From: Spisula solida
Taxonomy: Eukaryota; Mollusca; Bivalvia; Venerida; Mactridae
Reading direction: 5' to 3'
Length of the DNA: 64,000 nucleotides
NCBI GenBank assembly: GCA_947247005.1
Contig: OX365945.1
Coordinates: 18,482,501-18,546,500 of the forward strand
The translations under genes were made by a program, and so were the position numbers. The notes beneath the pieces are model-generated. The model was given only the letters and a program-made list of their open reading frames with translations, was not told the origin of the DNA and ran no database searches. Below are positions 23,200-35,300 of the stretch, piece by piece (positions within the stretch are counted from its first letter, which is position 1; each line of letters starts with the position of its first letter).

Positions 23200-23480
23200 A
23201 TAAACCAATAGATAGAATTTAACCAAATTTCACAGGAATGGTCCTTAAGTGATCCTCTTTCAAAGTTGTTTCAGTTCATTAATAAAAGTATTAGGTCGCA
23301 AGAGCTAACATACATTTTAAGAATTCTGCCCGTTTGTAAATAATTTGTCCCCTTAGTGTACTTAGTGGGGACTATAGGTTTACCATCTGTCCGTCATTGA
23401 TTGACATATCTATGGAGTAAAGGGTTAAGTGTGGGATATTCCATTCCATTGCATTCCTTTGATAGGTGAGTCAACCAAAC
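23200..23480. repeat. Mollusc-type repeat fragment (AGTGGGGACTATAGG, CTGTCCGTC)
   Basis: It contains AGTGGGGACTATAGG followed by CATCTGTCCGTC, and upstream 'AATTTCACAGGAATGGTCC' text of the same style as other intronic blocks. Truncated, boundaries approximate. Confidence 0.4.
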
Positions 23481-24119
23481 TTATCTACGAAATGTACCAC
23501 AAAATGAGTTACCCCTTATTACCAAGATATAAATCATCTGTGTTTGAAAGATTCAAGTTTTCCTGCTTGCTGTCCATCATCTTTATCTCCAGGCAATTTC
23601 AGTTACTTCATAACAATTCTGTTTCTCTTCAATAATCCTTGGAATTTCTGTTACAGTTTGAATAACAGGTGTTTTCTCTGCTATGTTCTAGCTTCCGTTG
23701 CTACTGTTGTTTGTACTGTATTTCTATGATTTCCAAGGTGATGCAGTGTCTGTATCCACTCATATGACCCTTCCGCTAATACCTGGATAAATTGTTGTAA
23801 TTCCTGGTTCAAAGATATGTGTTAGAAACATCATATTTGTAGTATAGTAGTATGTAGATTGTTGTGGGGAAATACGTCAATGAGGGGGCATCACAGTACA
23901 CCAGTATCAAATCTGGTACATTGCAAAATGCAGCCAGTAATACAAAATAAACAAAAAGGTTATAAACGTGCTCTACTCAATCTAACCATAATGATAAACC
24001 AGTGAACATGGTTTAAAAGATGTTATGTTATTAAAGTTGTTATTTATTTGTTTGCGTTTGACTTAAAAAGTCGAAAGTGCAGGGATCTTGTTCGTATTTA
24101 TTCTACTTGATTTGCCAAT
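23481..24119. other. Intron 2, nothing recognised
   Basis: No supported feature. Confidence 0.4.
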
Positions 24120-24335
24120 TTGGAAAAGATCGCTGTGTGATACAAGGAATCTTGGTGTGATACCCATAGTTCTTTCTGAATAGACTTCTTGGTTCTTTAC
24201 ATGCCAGGTGTATTGCACCAATACCCACAAGGCTACCTCTAGGTTACCAACCACTACATCTCTGGTTTGGTGGGAAACACTGAAAAGCGTTTCAGAAATG
24301 ACCAAGTGGCCTGGGTGATCCGGGGACCTCTCGAT
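24120..24335 (+). repeat. Dispersed repeat, copy 1 of 2 in the window
   Basis: TGTGATACAAGGAATCT, TGGGAAACAC.GAA.AGCGTTT and CAGAAATGAC words occur in the same order in the copy at 52380-52600. About 215 bp, non-coding. The right end has SINE-like text. Confidence 0.6.
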
Positions 24336-25075
24336 ATGCAGTCAAAAGTGCTATTCACTCGTCCTTCATCCTTCCTATGTGCCACACTGAAAAATAGTGA
24401 ATTGATGTATCTATGAAAGAAACATTACAGCTAAATGTATTGTTAAGTTTAATTTCTACTATATTTTGTGTAGGTGAAAGTCGTCTTATGTATAAAAGCT
24501 TCCTATGAACTCATCTTGAACTTGTATTGTTCAATATTTCCTGGTATCACAGAACATTTCAACATGTGCAACCACTTGGCTGGCTTATACTGGTTTATAA
24601 CCACTTGTTATGTTAAATGCTACCATTATCTTTGTTTACATGTGTGAAGCCAGGCAGTCAAATGAACCATTATTTTCTGAGGAAATGTATTCTCCACGTA
24701 TTGTTTATGATTTTCCTGTTGCAGTTATAAACATGGCAGAATAATTTAAATTCAAGGAATTCATGCAGAATTGTTTTGACTCTGTTTTCCGTGGTCTGGG
24801 CAACAACTGTCGGCTACAATGTACCAACGACAATAACTGCCGAGCTACAAACTATTATGTACTCTGCTAATCTAGGAAGGTTGATGTACTTTATTGGAGC
24901 ATTCCAATCAGTAATTCATAGTGTTTCAATTAGAAACTCATTATTCAACCATTGTCATTTTATAATTGAATTTGTTGTTGGATTTATCTGAAACAATTGG
25001 AGAGCGAGTTGAATGATCTATCAGTAAAAGATGAAAAAAAGACGAAACTAGGCTTTCATATCTCTGTTTGTAATA
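24336..25075. other. Intron 2, nothing recognised
   Basis: No supported feature. Confidence 0.4.
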
Positions 25076-25668
25076 CAGTACAACCTCTGTAGAGAAGCAC
25101 CCTTAGGGAGCCGAAAATATTTGACGTATGTTGTATAGCTTGTTGCTCTACAGGGGCCGGGATTACAACGAATACTTACACTCAGCACTCAACACTCAAA
25201 TATTGAAAATGTAATATAATGAGCTATTATTTGTCCTAGTTTGCAAATTTAGATGAGGAAAATGTATAAGATAGTTGAAAATAACATTTGATAAATTTTC
25301 TTTGCCATTTTGTACCATTTATGAGGTTTAAATGTAATAATTAAATCTGAGTGCCACACTCAGCACTCAGACTGATGAATAGCAATTATAGCTTACATTA
25401 GACTAAATTAAACTAGGAAGTAAGTAAAAAAACAATATTTAGTACCAATTTAACATTATTACAACATCTTGCTCTAAAAAATTGCAACAATGAACCTCAA
25501 AACAGTGAATTTCAATATTTGAGTGTTGATTGCTGAGTGTAAGTATTCGTTGTAATCTCGGCCCCTGAGGTTAATTTTATAGTTAAATATCAGCCCAGGG
25601 AAAATTTTAAGGTGTTGTTATGGTGAGGCTGTTGCTCTACAGAGGGCCACATTGGAGAGGTTGTACTG
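25076..25668. mobile_element. Outer MITE with CAGTACAACCTCT ends
   Basis: CAGTACAACCTCT at the left is inverted at the right (AGAGGTTGTACTG). TA is clear only on the left. CTGTAGAG/CTCTACAG words recur inside, as in the related copy at 50576-50750. It is split by the insertion at 25151-25567. Confidence 0.7.
25151..25567. mobile_element. Inner MITE with about 57-bp inverted repeats (CAGGGGCCG...)
   Basis: CAGGGGCCGGGATTACAACG continuing through AATACTTACACTCAGCA is mirrored at the right end with only a few mismatches over about 57 bp. It sits inside the 25076-25668 element. A decayed relative lies at 1780-2092. Confidence 0.85.
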
Positions 25669-26569
25669 CGTATAAAATACTCCTGTGTGCCATGGTTACA
25701 AGGACAGATTTTTATGTGTAGTGGACTGAATATGTCATAATGACTGCACACAGACTCACAGTGTTTAAACGAGTCAACTTCCTGTTATCACAAGAAGTCA
25801 TACACATTGAATTGTAGTCTCCCAATAAGTCATACAGTGATCAAAAACTTCAGATGCTTTTGATCGTAATAAGTCATACAAGTTCAATTGTATAGTATCA
25901 CAATAAGTCATACAGTGACTAGGTTTATACAATGAGAATGTCAACCCTTTACTCCATTGGATAGTCACCCTAGTGACCCTACACTGTTGTGAACCTACAC
26001 AATGGGCTAGTTTGTGAGGACATTTCATCTGCAGCTGTTTGGAACAAATATTCAGAATGATCTCCCTTGATAATGTGTCTTGTTGAGTCCATTTCTACCC
26101 TCTCATATCATATTTAAGAAAGATTGTGTTCATCAAACATGGTGAACAATTTTACACAGACACCGAGTCTGATTCAATACCCTACTTTCACTTTGGTATC
26201 TAGGCCAAAATCTAAAAAGAATTGAGATAAAACAGTTTCACGTCACAAACATAGGTGCATAATGGTTGTCTATGATAAGAGGTGATATACAATACTCCAG
26301 GAAGCTGTACTCTGATAGATATAATGGATGTTTTTGCCCAGATGGAATGTAAGTTGTTGTGTTACTGGTTGAGAATAATTGTATTTTATGATGGGTGTAA
26401 AAATACCTTTGAGTAACGTACCTTGATCCCATTTTGATAGTTCAAACAGCATACCATAAACCTCATTCTATGATCAAACAGAGTGGTTTCACATTATCAT
26501 AGAAGTCTGCACAGGAGAATAATCACTGAAAGGCTGGATAATTATGGTAATTTCGATTCTGCATTATTT
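25669..26569. other. Intron 2, nothing firm
   Basis: An AATAAGTCATACA word recurs loosely at 25790-25915. No gene or recognised element. Confidence 0.4.
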
Positions 26570-26960
26570 ATGATACCTCCTGAACTTCTCTATGTATTTT
26601 GACTCAAACTTTATAGGAATGATCTGTAGGTGGTCTTGTTCAAATGATAGTACTAGTATACATGCTTCTGGTCCAGTGTATTAGTATATAATTTGTGTAG
26701 GTTGTGGGGTCAAAATAGGTTTTAAAAGTGAAAATCTCCTAAACCACAGAATGGATCTTGAACAAACTTGTAACTGCTGTCTAGGTCAAAGGTAGTCAGT
26801 CCACTTGAAAGGATAGTATAAGTATAGTTCTGGTCTACTGCACATGTTGGTCATTGGGTCAGAAAAGACAGACATTTCTTAAACCACTGAATGGATTTTG
26901 ACCAAACTTACAGGCAGTTATTGACTGGGTGACCTAGATTATGACTAGACTTTTCACTCA
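26570..26960. repeat. Mollusc-type repeat, degraded
   Basis: Blocks with AACCACAGAATGGATCTTGA / AACCACTGAATGGATTTTGA recur about 140 nt apart, with GGTCATTGGGTCA text of the common interspersed type. Confidence 0.45.
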
Positions 26961-27173
26961 GCTGAGTAATGTTAGGGCTAGTTACAACATGACACACAAG
27001 TTGTTTCCTGGTGATAATATGGTGTTATCTTTTATCACTGTACATACCAGAATTGTGTAATCAATCAGGTTAACACAAAGACAGTTGTTTTATAATATTG
27101 TATCTTAGAAATGGTACAAAAAACATCGGGAGATCAACAATCAATATAATTTTATATATTTCTGATATTTCAG

Positions 27174-27239
27174 GAGGGGCAGACATTGGAGATATCCCAG
27201 GTGAATGATATCAGGCTTGGATTGCCACCAAAAATAAAT
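27174..27239 (+). CDS. PLCB4: PLC beta-4, coding exon 3 (residues 56-77, PH domain)
   Basis: Twenty-two codons in phase 0, acceptor GATATTTCAG and donor GTAAGTTTA. The product begins EGQTLEISQVNDIRLG and continues LPPKIN. It matches the PH-domain strand in which PLC-beta-4/NorpA read 'E..V..S.I..IR.G..PKDPK'. The family's PKDPK is split here: PPKIN ends this exon and DPK starts the next, with I and N inserted. The join to exon 2 (SEGK|EGQ) leaves no missing residues. The exon lies 7.4 kb after exon 2, behind several transposable elements. Confidence 0.95.
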
Positions 27240-27453
27240 GTAAGTTTATCCTCAACTGTCTCCTTATAGGTATTGTTATAGCCCATAAATATGGTATAAT
27301 GGCATCAATGTGTCAAGATACCAGTCTGTCTCCCATGCTTTTATTGTATCATTTAGTAATTTGAGTTCATCTTGTATAGAAAGTTTTTCAGTACACAGGA
27401 AGCGTGTGCGCTATTGATAAGTTCATTTCTAGCGCAATTATGTATGTATATAT

Positions 27454-27545
27454 AATATTTGATATATAAATATATCATTTTTAGCTCACCTTGAGCACGA
27501 AGTGCTCAGGTGAGCTAAAAATGATATATTTATATATCAAATATT
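27454..27545. repeat. Near-perfect palindrome with 44-45-nt arms
   Basis: The left arm (27454-27498) and right arm (27502-27545) are complementary except for one bulged T, around a GAA loop. The centre is CACCTTGAGCAC-GAA-GTGCTCAGGTG. It forms the head of the GTCCGTCGT repeat that follows. Confidence 0.9.
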
Positions 27546-28000
27546 ATTATCTAACTATTATTAAACTATTGTGATCGCCCTATGTTACAGCGTCCGTCGT
27601 TCGTCGTCCACCGTCCGTCGTCCACAATTGGACTGTTAACACTCTAGAGGTCACAGTTTTCACTCATTCTTTATGAAACTTGGTCGCAATGTTTGTCTCT
27701 ATGAAATCTAGGTCAAGTTCGTAACTGGGTCATCTGGGGTGAAAAACTAGGTCACTAGATGAAATCAAAGAAAAACCTTGTTAACACTCTAGAGGTCACA
27801 TTTTTGACATAATCTTTATGAAACTTGGTTGCAATGTGAACCTTTATGAAATCTAGGTCATGTTCGCAACTGGGTCACCTTGGGTCAAAAACTAGGTCAC
27901 AAGGTCACATTGAAGAAAAACCTTGTTAACACTCTAGAGGTCACATTTTTAGCCCCCTACCGGTTTTTGACCGCTTTAGGACCACATGGCCTCTTGTTTA
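27546..28000 (+). repeat. Mollusc-type repeat with GTCCGTCGT block
   Basis: After the palindrome come GATCGCCC, CGTCCGTCGTTCGTCG and then three similar roughly 130-nt blocks, each with CACTCTAGAGGTCACA and ATGAAACTTGGT. This style of repeat is familiar from bivalve genomes. Confidence 0.7.
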
Positions 28001-28954
28001 TATTTTATTAAAAATTGATCATTACAGGAAGCATGTGTTATCAATAGTTGATTTCTAGCATTTATGTATAATTCAATATTGATATCATATTTATATTGTG
28101 TGAATTAATGAAGTCTGTTTTTGAAGATGAATTTTATCATAGCAGGTTAGTACTCAAATCTGATGCATTTAGTCTCAGAAAATTGGTGCTGGGAAGTAAA
28201 CATGCAAAGTAAATAGGTGTCTCATAGGCCTAATTGGCTGGCATGTTAAGTAGGTGTTACAGACTCAGTCAATGAGAAATAAAGACTTCTTCCTTTAAAC
28301 CTAAATTTACCCCATGAACCTTTTGTGTAAATAAAGTATTTATGGATTATAAGAATAACTATTATACTACTCTATTTATAAGGCATGAGCTAGAATGTAT
28401 ATATTTTTTATGTGCAGCTTTTTGTGACAAATATCAAGAATAATCTCCCTTGATAAATGATCTTGAATATTTAATTCCTGTAATTGAATTATCTCCCCTC
28501 CATAAATATTATTGGAAAAGGGACAAGGGATAGGGATGTGATTTGACTGAAATCTTGTTTGTAAATCATTGCATAAGTCGGGGATAGCCCGTTCAATTTA
28601 TCAAACTCTGATGTAATACATATATGGAAAAATGTTACACATTTCTTTCACACTATTTTCTTATTGAGTGTTAGAAAAAGGCTGATAATTAAGTCCACTT
28701 GTACTGTCTATGTTCTTCTCAGATGTTCATGTATACTCGCATAAAATGCTACGAAAGAAACCAATTTCTGACTTCACATTTAATATTGGTTCCCAATAAC
28801 CTTTTATTTTCTGCTTTATTGGCAACTTATGAATAAATAATAGACATGTATCAAGGCATGACGAAAGTTCAAGTAACATGGGAAAACATATGTTGCATAT
28901 AAATTAGCAATTATTTATTTTCAATTTCCTGAGCATTGCAAAACAACTATTTGC
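28001..28954. other. Intron 3, nothing recognised
   Basis: No supported feature. Confidence 0.4.
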
Positions 28955-29765
28955 CGTTATTATCCCCCGGCAGGGGGGTATTGAAATGGCGTTGTCCGTC
29001 CGTCAGTCCGTCCGCAGCCATTTCTCTGTAACTAGCTGGTCGAATTTCATGAAACTTGAAATAAATGTGAACTAGCATACTGGGATGATGCCTGTCAAGT
29101 TTTTTTTCTGATCTTTAAATAACTCTGGTTGCCATGGAAACCGATTGGAAAAACTTTTAGAAAATCATAAAAAATCAACCACTGGCCAGATTTCAAAATA
29201 ATTTTACAGAAATACCTGTTGGGTGACCCTCTTACAAAATTGACCTTTTTGTCATGATTCATCAACAAACATGGCCGTCTGTGGGCGGGGCTCATTTACC
29301 CCTACATATAAATAGTGAAGTCTTGAGACTGGATTTCAATACAAATTGGTAACATTATTCCTTGAGTGCTCCATTCTATAAATAGCTAAATAATTGAAAT
29401 TCATGCAAAACCATAGCAACCGAAATCAAGGTCCTGTTTGAATATGGTTCTTCTAGTTCAATATGCACAGGTGAGCGTTACAGGGCCATCTTGGCCCACT
29501 TGTTTGTTAGTCAATTTTCCTTAGAGTTACTGCCCTTGGTTTATTGACTAATTTCGTCCATTTACTAGTGGGTAGAATTTCATGAAACTTAAAATAAATA
29601 TGAACAATCATACTGTGATGATGCTTGTCAAGTTAATTTTATTGGTCAATTTTCTGTTTGATTTATTGACAATTGTTATCTAATGGAATAGGCTTACATT
29701 CCAAACTGTGCAATGAAATACTGATAACCTGTAGGCGGGGGATATCAATGCAACGAATTTGCTTG
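28955..29765 (+). repeat. Mollusc-type repeat, CCCCCGGCAGGGGGGTATTG family
   Basis: It starts TATCCCCCGGC...GGGGGTATTG and GTCCGTCCGTCAGTCCGTCC. Two blocks share GAATTTCATGAAACTT. It ends near GGCGGGGGATATCAATG. Non-coding. Confidence 0.65.
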
Positions 29766-30163
29766 TTTTATTCATAATAATCACAATCATCCATGCATCA
29801 AATTTATGCTAAGAATTAGTACCATGTTAATTCATACTAAATGATTCAGAGCTATATTGCTAACAAAGTTTCTTGTATCTCGCTGAAAGACTATTAATCT
29901 CAAATTGCCTCCCTTGATAAAATTTGTATATTATGAGCCTCTAGATTTGCTGTATTTGTGATAAGTGTATTATATTGAATATATGTAATTTTGTATGGGC
30001 TGGAGGCCTACATATCATAAATAAAATGTTGAAGAGGAGGTATAAGATTTTGGGTTTATATTTTTCGCTGTGACGTTGACTTCCAACATGACAAAAATTA
30101 TATCCTATCCCATGCAACAAAAATAACTGCTATATATTGTTTGCTTATTATTCAACCTTTCAG
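29766..30163. other. Intron 3 end, nothing recognised
   Basis: Only the exon-4 acceptor CAACCTTTCAG at its end is recognised. Confidence 0.5.
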
Positions 30164-30301
30164 GACCCGAAGGTTATTATTGACCTGGAACAGAGAGGTA
30201 CGGGTGGGCTTGAGGCTCGTACCGTTACCATCTGTAGTGGACTGGATTTTGTCAACATCAATTATACTCCAATGATTGCCAGGGACCCAGAGACTGCTAA
30301 G
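30164..30301 (+). CDS. PLCB4: PLC beta-4, coding exon 4 (residues 78-123, PH domain)
   Basis: Forty-six codons in phase 0, acceptor CAACCTTTCAG and donor GTAGATACA (AAG|GTAGAT, a weaker donor than the others). It begins DPKVIIDLEQRGTGGLEAR, continues TVTICSGLDFVNINYT and ends ARDPETAK. The 'ICSG.D.VNI.Y' segment and the 'PE.AK' end are hallmark PLC-beta PH-domain strings. The open frame runs 27 nt upstream into the intron from an ATG at 30137 and on to a stop at 30350. That is read-through of intron sequence, not a separate small gene. Confidence 0.96.
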
Positions 30302-32145
30302 GTAGATACATTTTATTATTATGCGCAACTTATTTGCGCAAGGATATTTTAGTGGTTACATTGACCAGTGAATTGAAACTTTGGCCCCTTTGATTTCCTT
30401 AACCAAAAAAGCCACATTTTTTTTCTCTGAAATCGGACCAACCAAAGGTCATTAATCTTTTAAAGGTATTTGGCTTCAAAATGGTTAAATCAAGGAAAGA
30501 ATGATCAAACTGACTTTTGGGTTTCAGACCCTTAGTCTAAGTGAAACCCCTATAAAGTCTAAGTCAAACCCCTAAGTCAAACCCCTATACATGTTACACA
30601 CCATCTTGTTGTACTTTGGACATAAAAGTGTCCATTTAGTCCATGTTTTCATACATCTTCAGGCCCTCACGTTACTATTGGTAAAATAGTTTTTCTTTGC
30701 TATCAATTTGTTAGCTCTCACACTGAGAGGGAAATTGTGTCCCCTTTACCCACAAGAGAATGGAATAAAACAATCTCCATAGCACATAAATAGTAAAATT
30801 TTACAACTGTACCTCTGTATGTTTGAATTCCTCGCATAATTATGAAGGCATGTTTTTTGGAGTGCTTGAATACAAGTCAAGCAGTTAGTATGGTGTATGC
30901 ATGTATGATGTTTTTAGCTGACTCCAAGACAAAAAGACAATATGCGCAGTGAATGTTCCAGTCCATACATTAAACTGATAGACAGCTTGTTTGTTAATAC
31001 TGAATGATGCATTATACTCTAGGGTACAGTGGTTCCATAATCAAAGCTGGCCTTGCAGACATATTATCATTTTTGGTGTTTACTGTGAAATAAAATGTAA
31101 CTTAAGAGAGGATAGGCCAGTTGTTACCTGCCTATCTCTTGATGCGTTAAGATATCCTGCTTCCATTTCTGATCTATAACTTTCATATCATAGTGCTTTG
31201 TTTTCTTTTAAGTGTTTTTGTCCATTAAGGTTTTGGTCATATTTTGGTTGATTTTTTGCTGATTTTAACATTAACTTACTGTCAAATAACTGTGATAATG
31301 CATGGTTTGTGTATTTGACTCTGTCTGGAGAGAGAGACCTTTAAGTTGTAAATAATGATGAACTTTTCTCCATGTTAATTACATTGTCTGAGCTTTCATT
31401 GTTTCTCCATACCCTCATTCATTGTTGTTTGTATATAATGGATGAATGCTTTCTTCATTGTCTGAATGTTTTTGACCATCTCAAATTATGCATGACTGTG
31501 TACATGTATATTACGGTGAATTTGATGTGACTCTCAACCTTCTATAAGCATAATCTATCAGCTATTAAATTGCCTATATTTATTACCCCAGTTGTATGTT
31601 TTTAAAAGTGGGGGTATAAAGAAGACGTTCGAGGTGTAATATCAACTCAAGTTTAAAGCACTGATACTGCACAATTTGCTCCCAGAAATTTATATATTCA
31701 TGGTAGTGTTTTTAAGTAATACATGCATGCATAATGGTCAGGATCAAGTAAAATTCTCTGTACTAAACTTGTTCTGATTTATCTATTGAATAGTCTTGAA
31801 CTTACTAGTATTCAGTCCAACCTGTTATGATGGTCATCTGTATTAGGCAACCACCTGTCTTTAGTAGCCAATATGATTAAATTCCAATTAACATTTATAT
31901 AAAATACACCTGTAATAAAAAGCCACCTGTTTTATACAGCCATGTTTGATTGAATTTTAATTGATTTATACATTCAATTGTACATATTGCAACCATTAAA
32001 ATGCCAGTATACGGTTAAAGTAACCCGAGGGAAGTTTTGCGTCATTAATGCTTTTAATCATAACTATGTTTAATGATTTAATTGTTGAATGTGCTTTTTG
32101 TACACATTGCATTTCACATAAATATACACATATTAAATATCATCC
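30302..32145. other. PLCB4 intron 4, first part
   Basis: Mostly unrecognised. About 31586-31640 (ACCCCAGTTG...GTGGGGGTATAAAG) looks like a mollusc-type repeat edge. About 31826-31990 (TCCAACCTG, GCCACCTGTTTTATACAGCC) looks like a decayed MITE also seen near 48550-48650 and 50260-50340. Confidence 0.4.
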
Positions 32146-32212
32146 ATTGACAGCCAAAAGGAACTATCAGCCTTCCTATTTAATACGCTGATAGTTCCTT
32201 TTGGCTGTCAAT
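32146..32212. other. Perfect 25-bp hairpin with 17-nt loop
   Basis: Arms 32146-32170 and 32188-32212 are exact reverse complements (ending AAAAGGAACTATCAG / CTGATAGTTCCTTTT). The loop is CCTTCCTATTTAATACG. There are no flanking TIRs or target duplication. It could be a miRNA-like fold-back, a cruciform or a minimal MITE remnant. Confidence 0.85.
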
Positions 32213-33130
32213 TAATGATATACCTGTAAGTGTGAATAGTTTGGTGTTTAAATACATTTTATTTATAATAAAGCAGCTGTTTTTCCTGTATGAAATGCTG
32301 TTATGTCTGGTTTGGTATCTGACGTCACCTGTTTCTGCCATTGTTATTATCTCGTTATCAAGTAAACTATTCTAATACTGATGTAACCGAGATTTGTCGG
32401 TGATTAAAATCTCAATGAGATTGTACTGTGGTTTGATTTGATAAATTTCATTTTATTGTTTCTATCTTGGGAAATAAAATTAAAGTCATTTATGTATATA
32501 TAGCTTGTGCCCTGCGTAGGTACATTATCAGTAATATATCTGGTTGAATCTGAGCAAGTGTATGTTCTTGTATTTCTAGATGGTTGATCTTTATACAGAC
32601 AGAGAATGTAATTTGACATGTTTTCTGGATGCCATCAATTTTCCATTTATCTGATGTTACTAGAGGGAATTAATTCCGACTTTATTGAATAAATGTTTAA
32701 AAAAACACACCAGGACTTCATTTCTTACTCACGGAAGCAACTGTAGGATCTTAGAAGAAAATATGGCAAATTACATTCCTTCGCTATACGAAGAACAGCT
32801 TCGAGAAAAATGCTCCCAGTTTCATGCATGAGACTCCAAATCGAGTGTCAATTAAGACTCGCCGATTCCATCTAGAAAAAGCAACCAGGTTATCTATGAG
32901 ACATCGAATCAAGAGTCAAACCATAAGACTCGTTATCTAGATTGTGTCAAACCTGTGAACCGCTGCAATGACACCAGAAACCCATTTTACAGAAGTATGT
33001 ACATTGTATTTGTAAATTGTTAATTCTGCGGTAATTATCAAGCAACAATGCCCAGTTTCCAACTGTTGCAAAAAGGAACTGAACTCTGTCATAATCTGTA
33101 TGGTGTAGTTGAATAATATTTCATATATCC
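32213..33130. other. Intron 4, nothing recognised
   Basis: No supported feature. Confidence 0.4.
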
Positions 33131-33135
33131 ACAGA

Positions 33136-33322
33136 CAGGGGCATAGCCAGGCTTGAATTGATGTTATGCACACAAGCCTTGAAAGTGGTGGTTACAGTGG
33201 TTGGGGGTTCTCATGATTGTGGAATGTTTGGACTTTAATGCAATTTTGGTCATATTGATATTTCTACTTTTCAAATTAATTTTACGCATGTGCGTGCGTT
33301 CGTGTCGCTGGCTACGCCCCTG
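33136..33322. mobile_element. 187-bp MITE with CAGGGGCATAGCCAG ends and ACAGA duplication
   Basis: CAGGGGCATAGCCAG at the left mirrors CTGGCTACGCCCCTG at the right with one mismatch. ACAGA flanks both sides (33131-33135 and 33323-33327). A second copy lacking its left end is at 42977-43127. Confidence 0.85.
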
Positions 33323-33327
33323 ACAGA

Positions 33328-34374
33328 ATTAGTCTCTGAAACTGATTGGCAAATTGAATTACAATTGTAAGGCTGTTATTTATAAACGAGCAAACAATGA
33401 ATTATGTTGTCAATGGATCTGGCTGCCATGTTATGATGAATGCATTGGAAAACATGTTATATGTTAACAGAGTGTACAGTACCTAAGCAGCTGCAATACT
33501 CTAACACAATAGGACAGAAATATGTTACAAGTAACAAATGCATTTATTGTCAAATGTTGTCTGATTCTTGTATTATTACACCATACTGTAAACCTTCAGT
33601 AGTACGACCACCATCAGTATCGTTAATAACTGATCTCATAACTGAGTTGAACTTAATATGGAGCATAAATACAAAGTAAAATAGTGGATTTGAAAAATGT
33701 GGTCTTAATTTTGAGGTGGTCTTATCATTGAGATGTTCTTTTAAGCTAGGGTTTTGTTTTATATTGTATTTTGGATATATTTGTAGCCTGATTCCGAATA
33801 AAACAAGAGACCGTATATTGACAGTAGTTGGCCACTTTGTGTGGTTTTAATATATGATTATCCATATATGATCTGGTTGCTTCTAGAAAATCTCATCAAA
33901 GTGAGTGAACTATGTCTGAGTGAAGACAGTACAGTTGATTGTAAATGATGGTAGTTTCAGCCATCATTCTCTGACTTAGATAGATAGGCCTATTGTGGTG
34001 AGTGTATATTTGATGTATATCTCTATTTGATGTATATCTCTAATGGTCCTGTCACGTTGGAAATTTCTTTGCTCTAATGGTATGACCCTTTGTATAATTC
34101 TTTCCCTGTGTCATTGTTATACAGATGACTTTAATGTTGGGGAAATTATTAGTTATATAAATTGGATGTTAAGATTGTCCTTGGTATCTGTGTACTTCTC
34201 AAGTCTGTACTTCTCAAGTTATATCACTCTCTATGACCTGCTGTCTTAAATTGGTACTTATGCCAAATGCAGGCCTGTAGAAGTCTGCTTTATGACAGAA
34301 GTCTGCTGATGACAGAAGTCTGCTGATGACACAGTTCACACACTGGATGTCAACACCACTATATGTGTAGTTTA
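33328..34374. other. Intron 4, nothing recognised
   Basis: A 20-bp tandem scrap (GACAGAAGTCTGCTGAT-type) lies at 34281-34325, and a TTTGATGTATATCTCTA doublet at 34009-34041. Confidence 0.4.
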
Positions 34375-34765
34375 TATAGTACCTATTGGGTCATCTCGGG
34401 TGAAAAAGTAGGTCACAAAGTCAAATCATAGAAAAACCTTGTGCAGTCAATACAGGTCACAATTTTGCCCTTATATTTATGAAACTTGGTCACAATGATC
34501 ATCTCAACAAAATCTAGGTCAATTTTGATATTGCGTCATCCGGGGTTAAAAACTAGGTCACAAGGTCAAATCATAGAAAAACCTTGTGTAATCACTAGAG
34601 GTCACAATTTTGACCTAATCTTTATTAAACTTTGTCACAATGATCATCACAGCAAAATCTTGGTCAAGTTCGATATTGGGTCATCCAGGATCAAATCATA
34701 GGTCTTGCATGTACTGCTTCAACAGGTGAGCAACCTAGGGCCCTTTTGGGTCCTCTTGTTAGATG
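34375..34765 (+). repeat. Mollusc-type repeat (AAACTTGGTCACAATGATCA blocks)
   Basis: About three blocks of about 120 nt share AAATCATAGAAAAACCTTGT, GGTCACAATTTTG and GAAACTTGGTCACAATGATC. It ends near GGGCCCTTTTGGGTCCTCTTG. No coding potential. Confidence 0.7.
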
Positions 34766-35300
34766 TTTTGGAGAAAATTCAATCGTTTGATCAAAGGTGC
34801 GCGTAACACCTTAATATTAAAGTTAGCATGTATAGAATTTGGTGTGTCTGGTGACAATAATGGTGGCAGCAGTATATGTAATGCCGCCGTAAAAAGTATA
34901 ATTATTGAGCTGGCTTGTGTGACAGAATGAGTTTTCCCTGGACGTTTGATGGAGTGATTACTATAGTTTGTCAACAATTCCCCCAGGGGGCACTGTCACT
35001 GGTTCAATATACGATTAGTGGATGTTGCGGAAGATTTAATTGGTATAACAGATATCACACAGTCATGTTTTTGTTTTCAATTAAGTGTGCACAGCATAGA
35101 ATTCAAGTACATTGAGCACATTAGGTTTAATCATGAATGTTTGTCAGTTGTTTGCAGTGGAAAGCAGGGGAATCGTTCATTGACTTCTCAGCTCTAAAAA
35201 CCTGACTTCTAGGTTGTTGAACTGAATCAATAAGAAAGTCAAGATAATACAAACTTAAAGGGAAACCTATTTGTTATACCCAGAGATACAATAGTACTGT
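34766..35300. other. Intron 4, nothing recognised
   Basis: No supported feature. Confidence 0.4.

Noticed and set aside
30137..30352. 71-codon stand-alone small protein
   Set aside because: It is exon 4 of PLCB4 read through into both flanking introns; the splice sites at 30164 and 30301 explain it.
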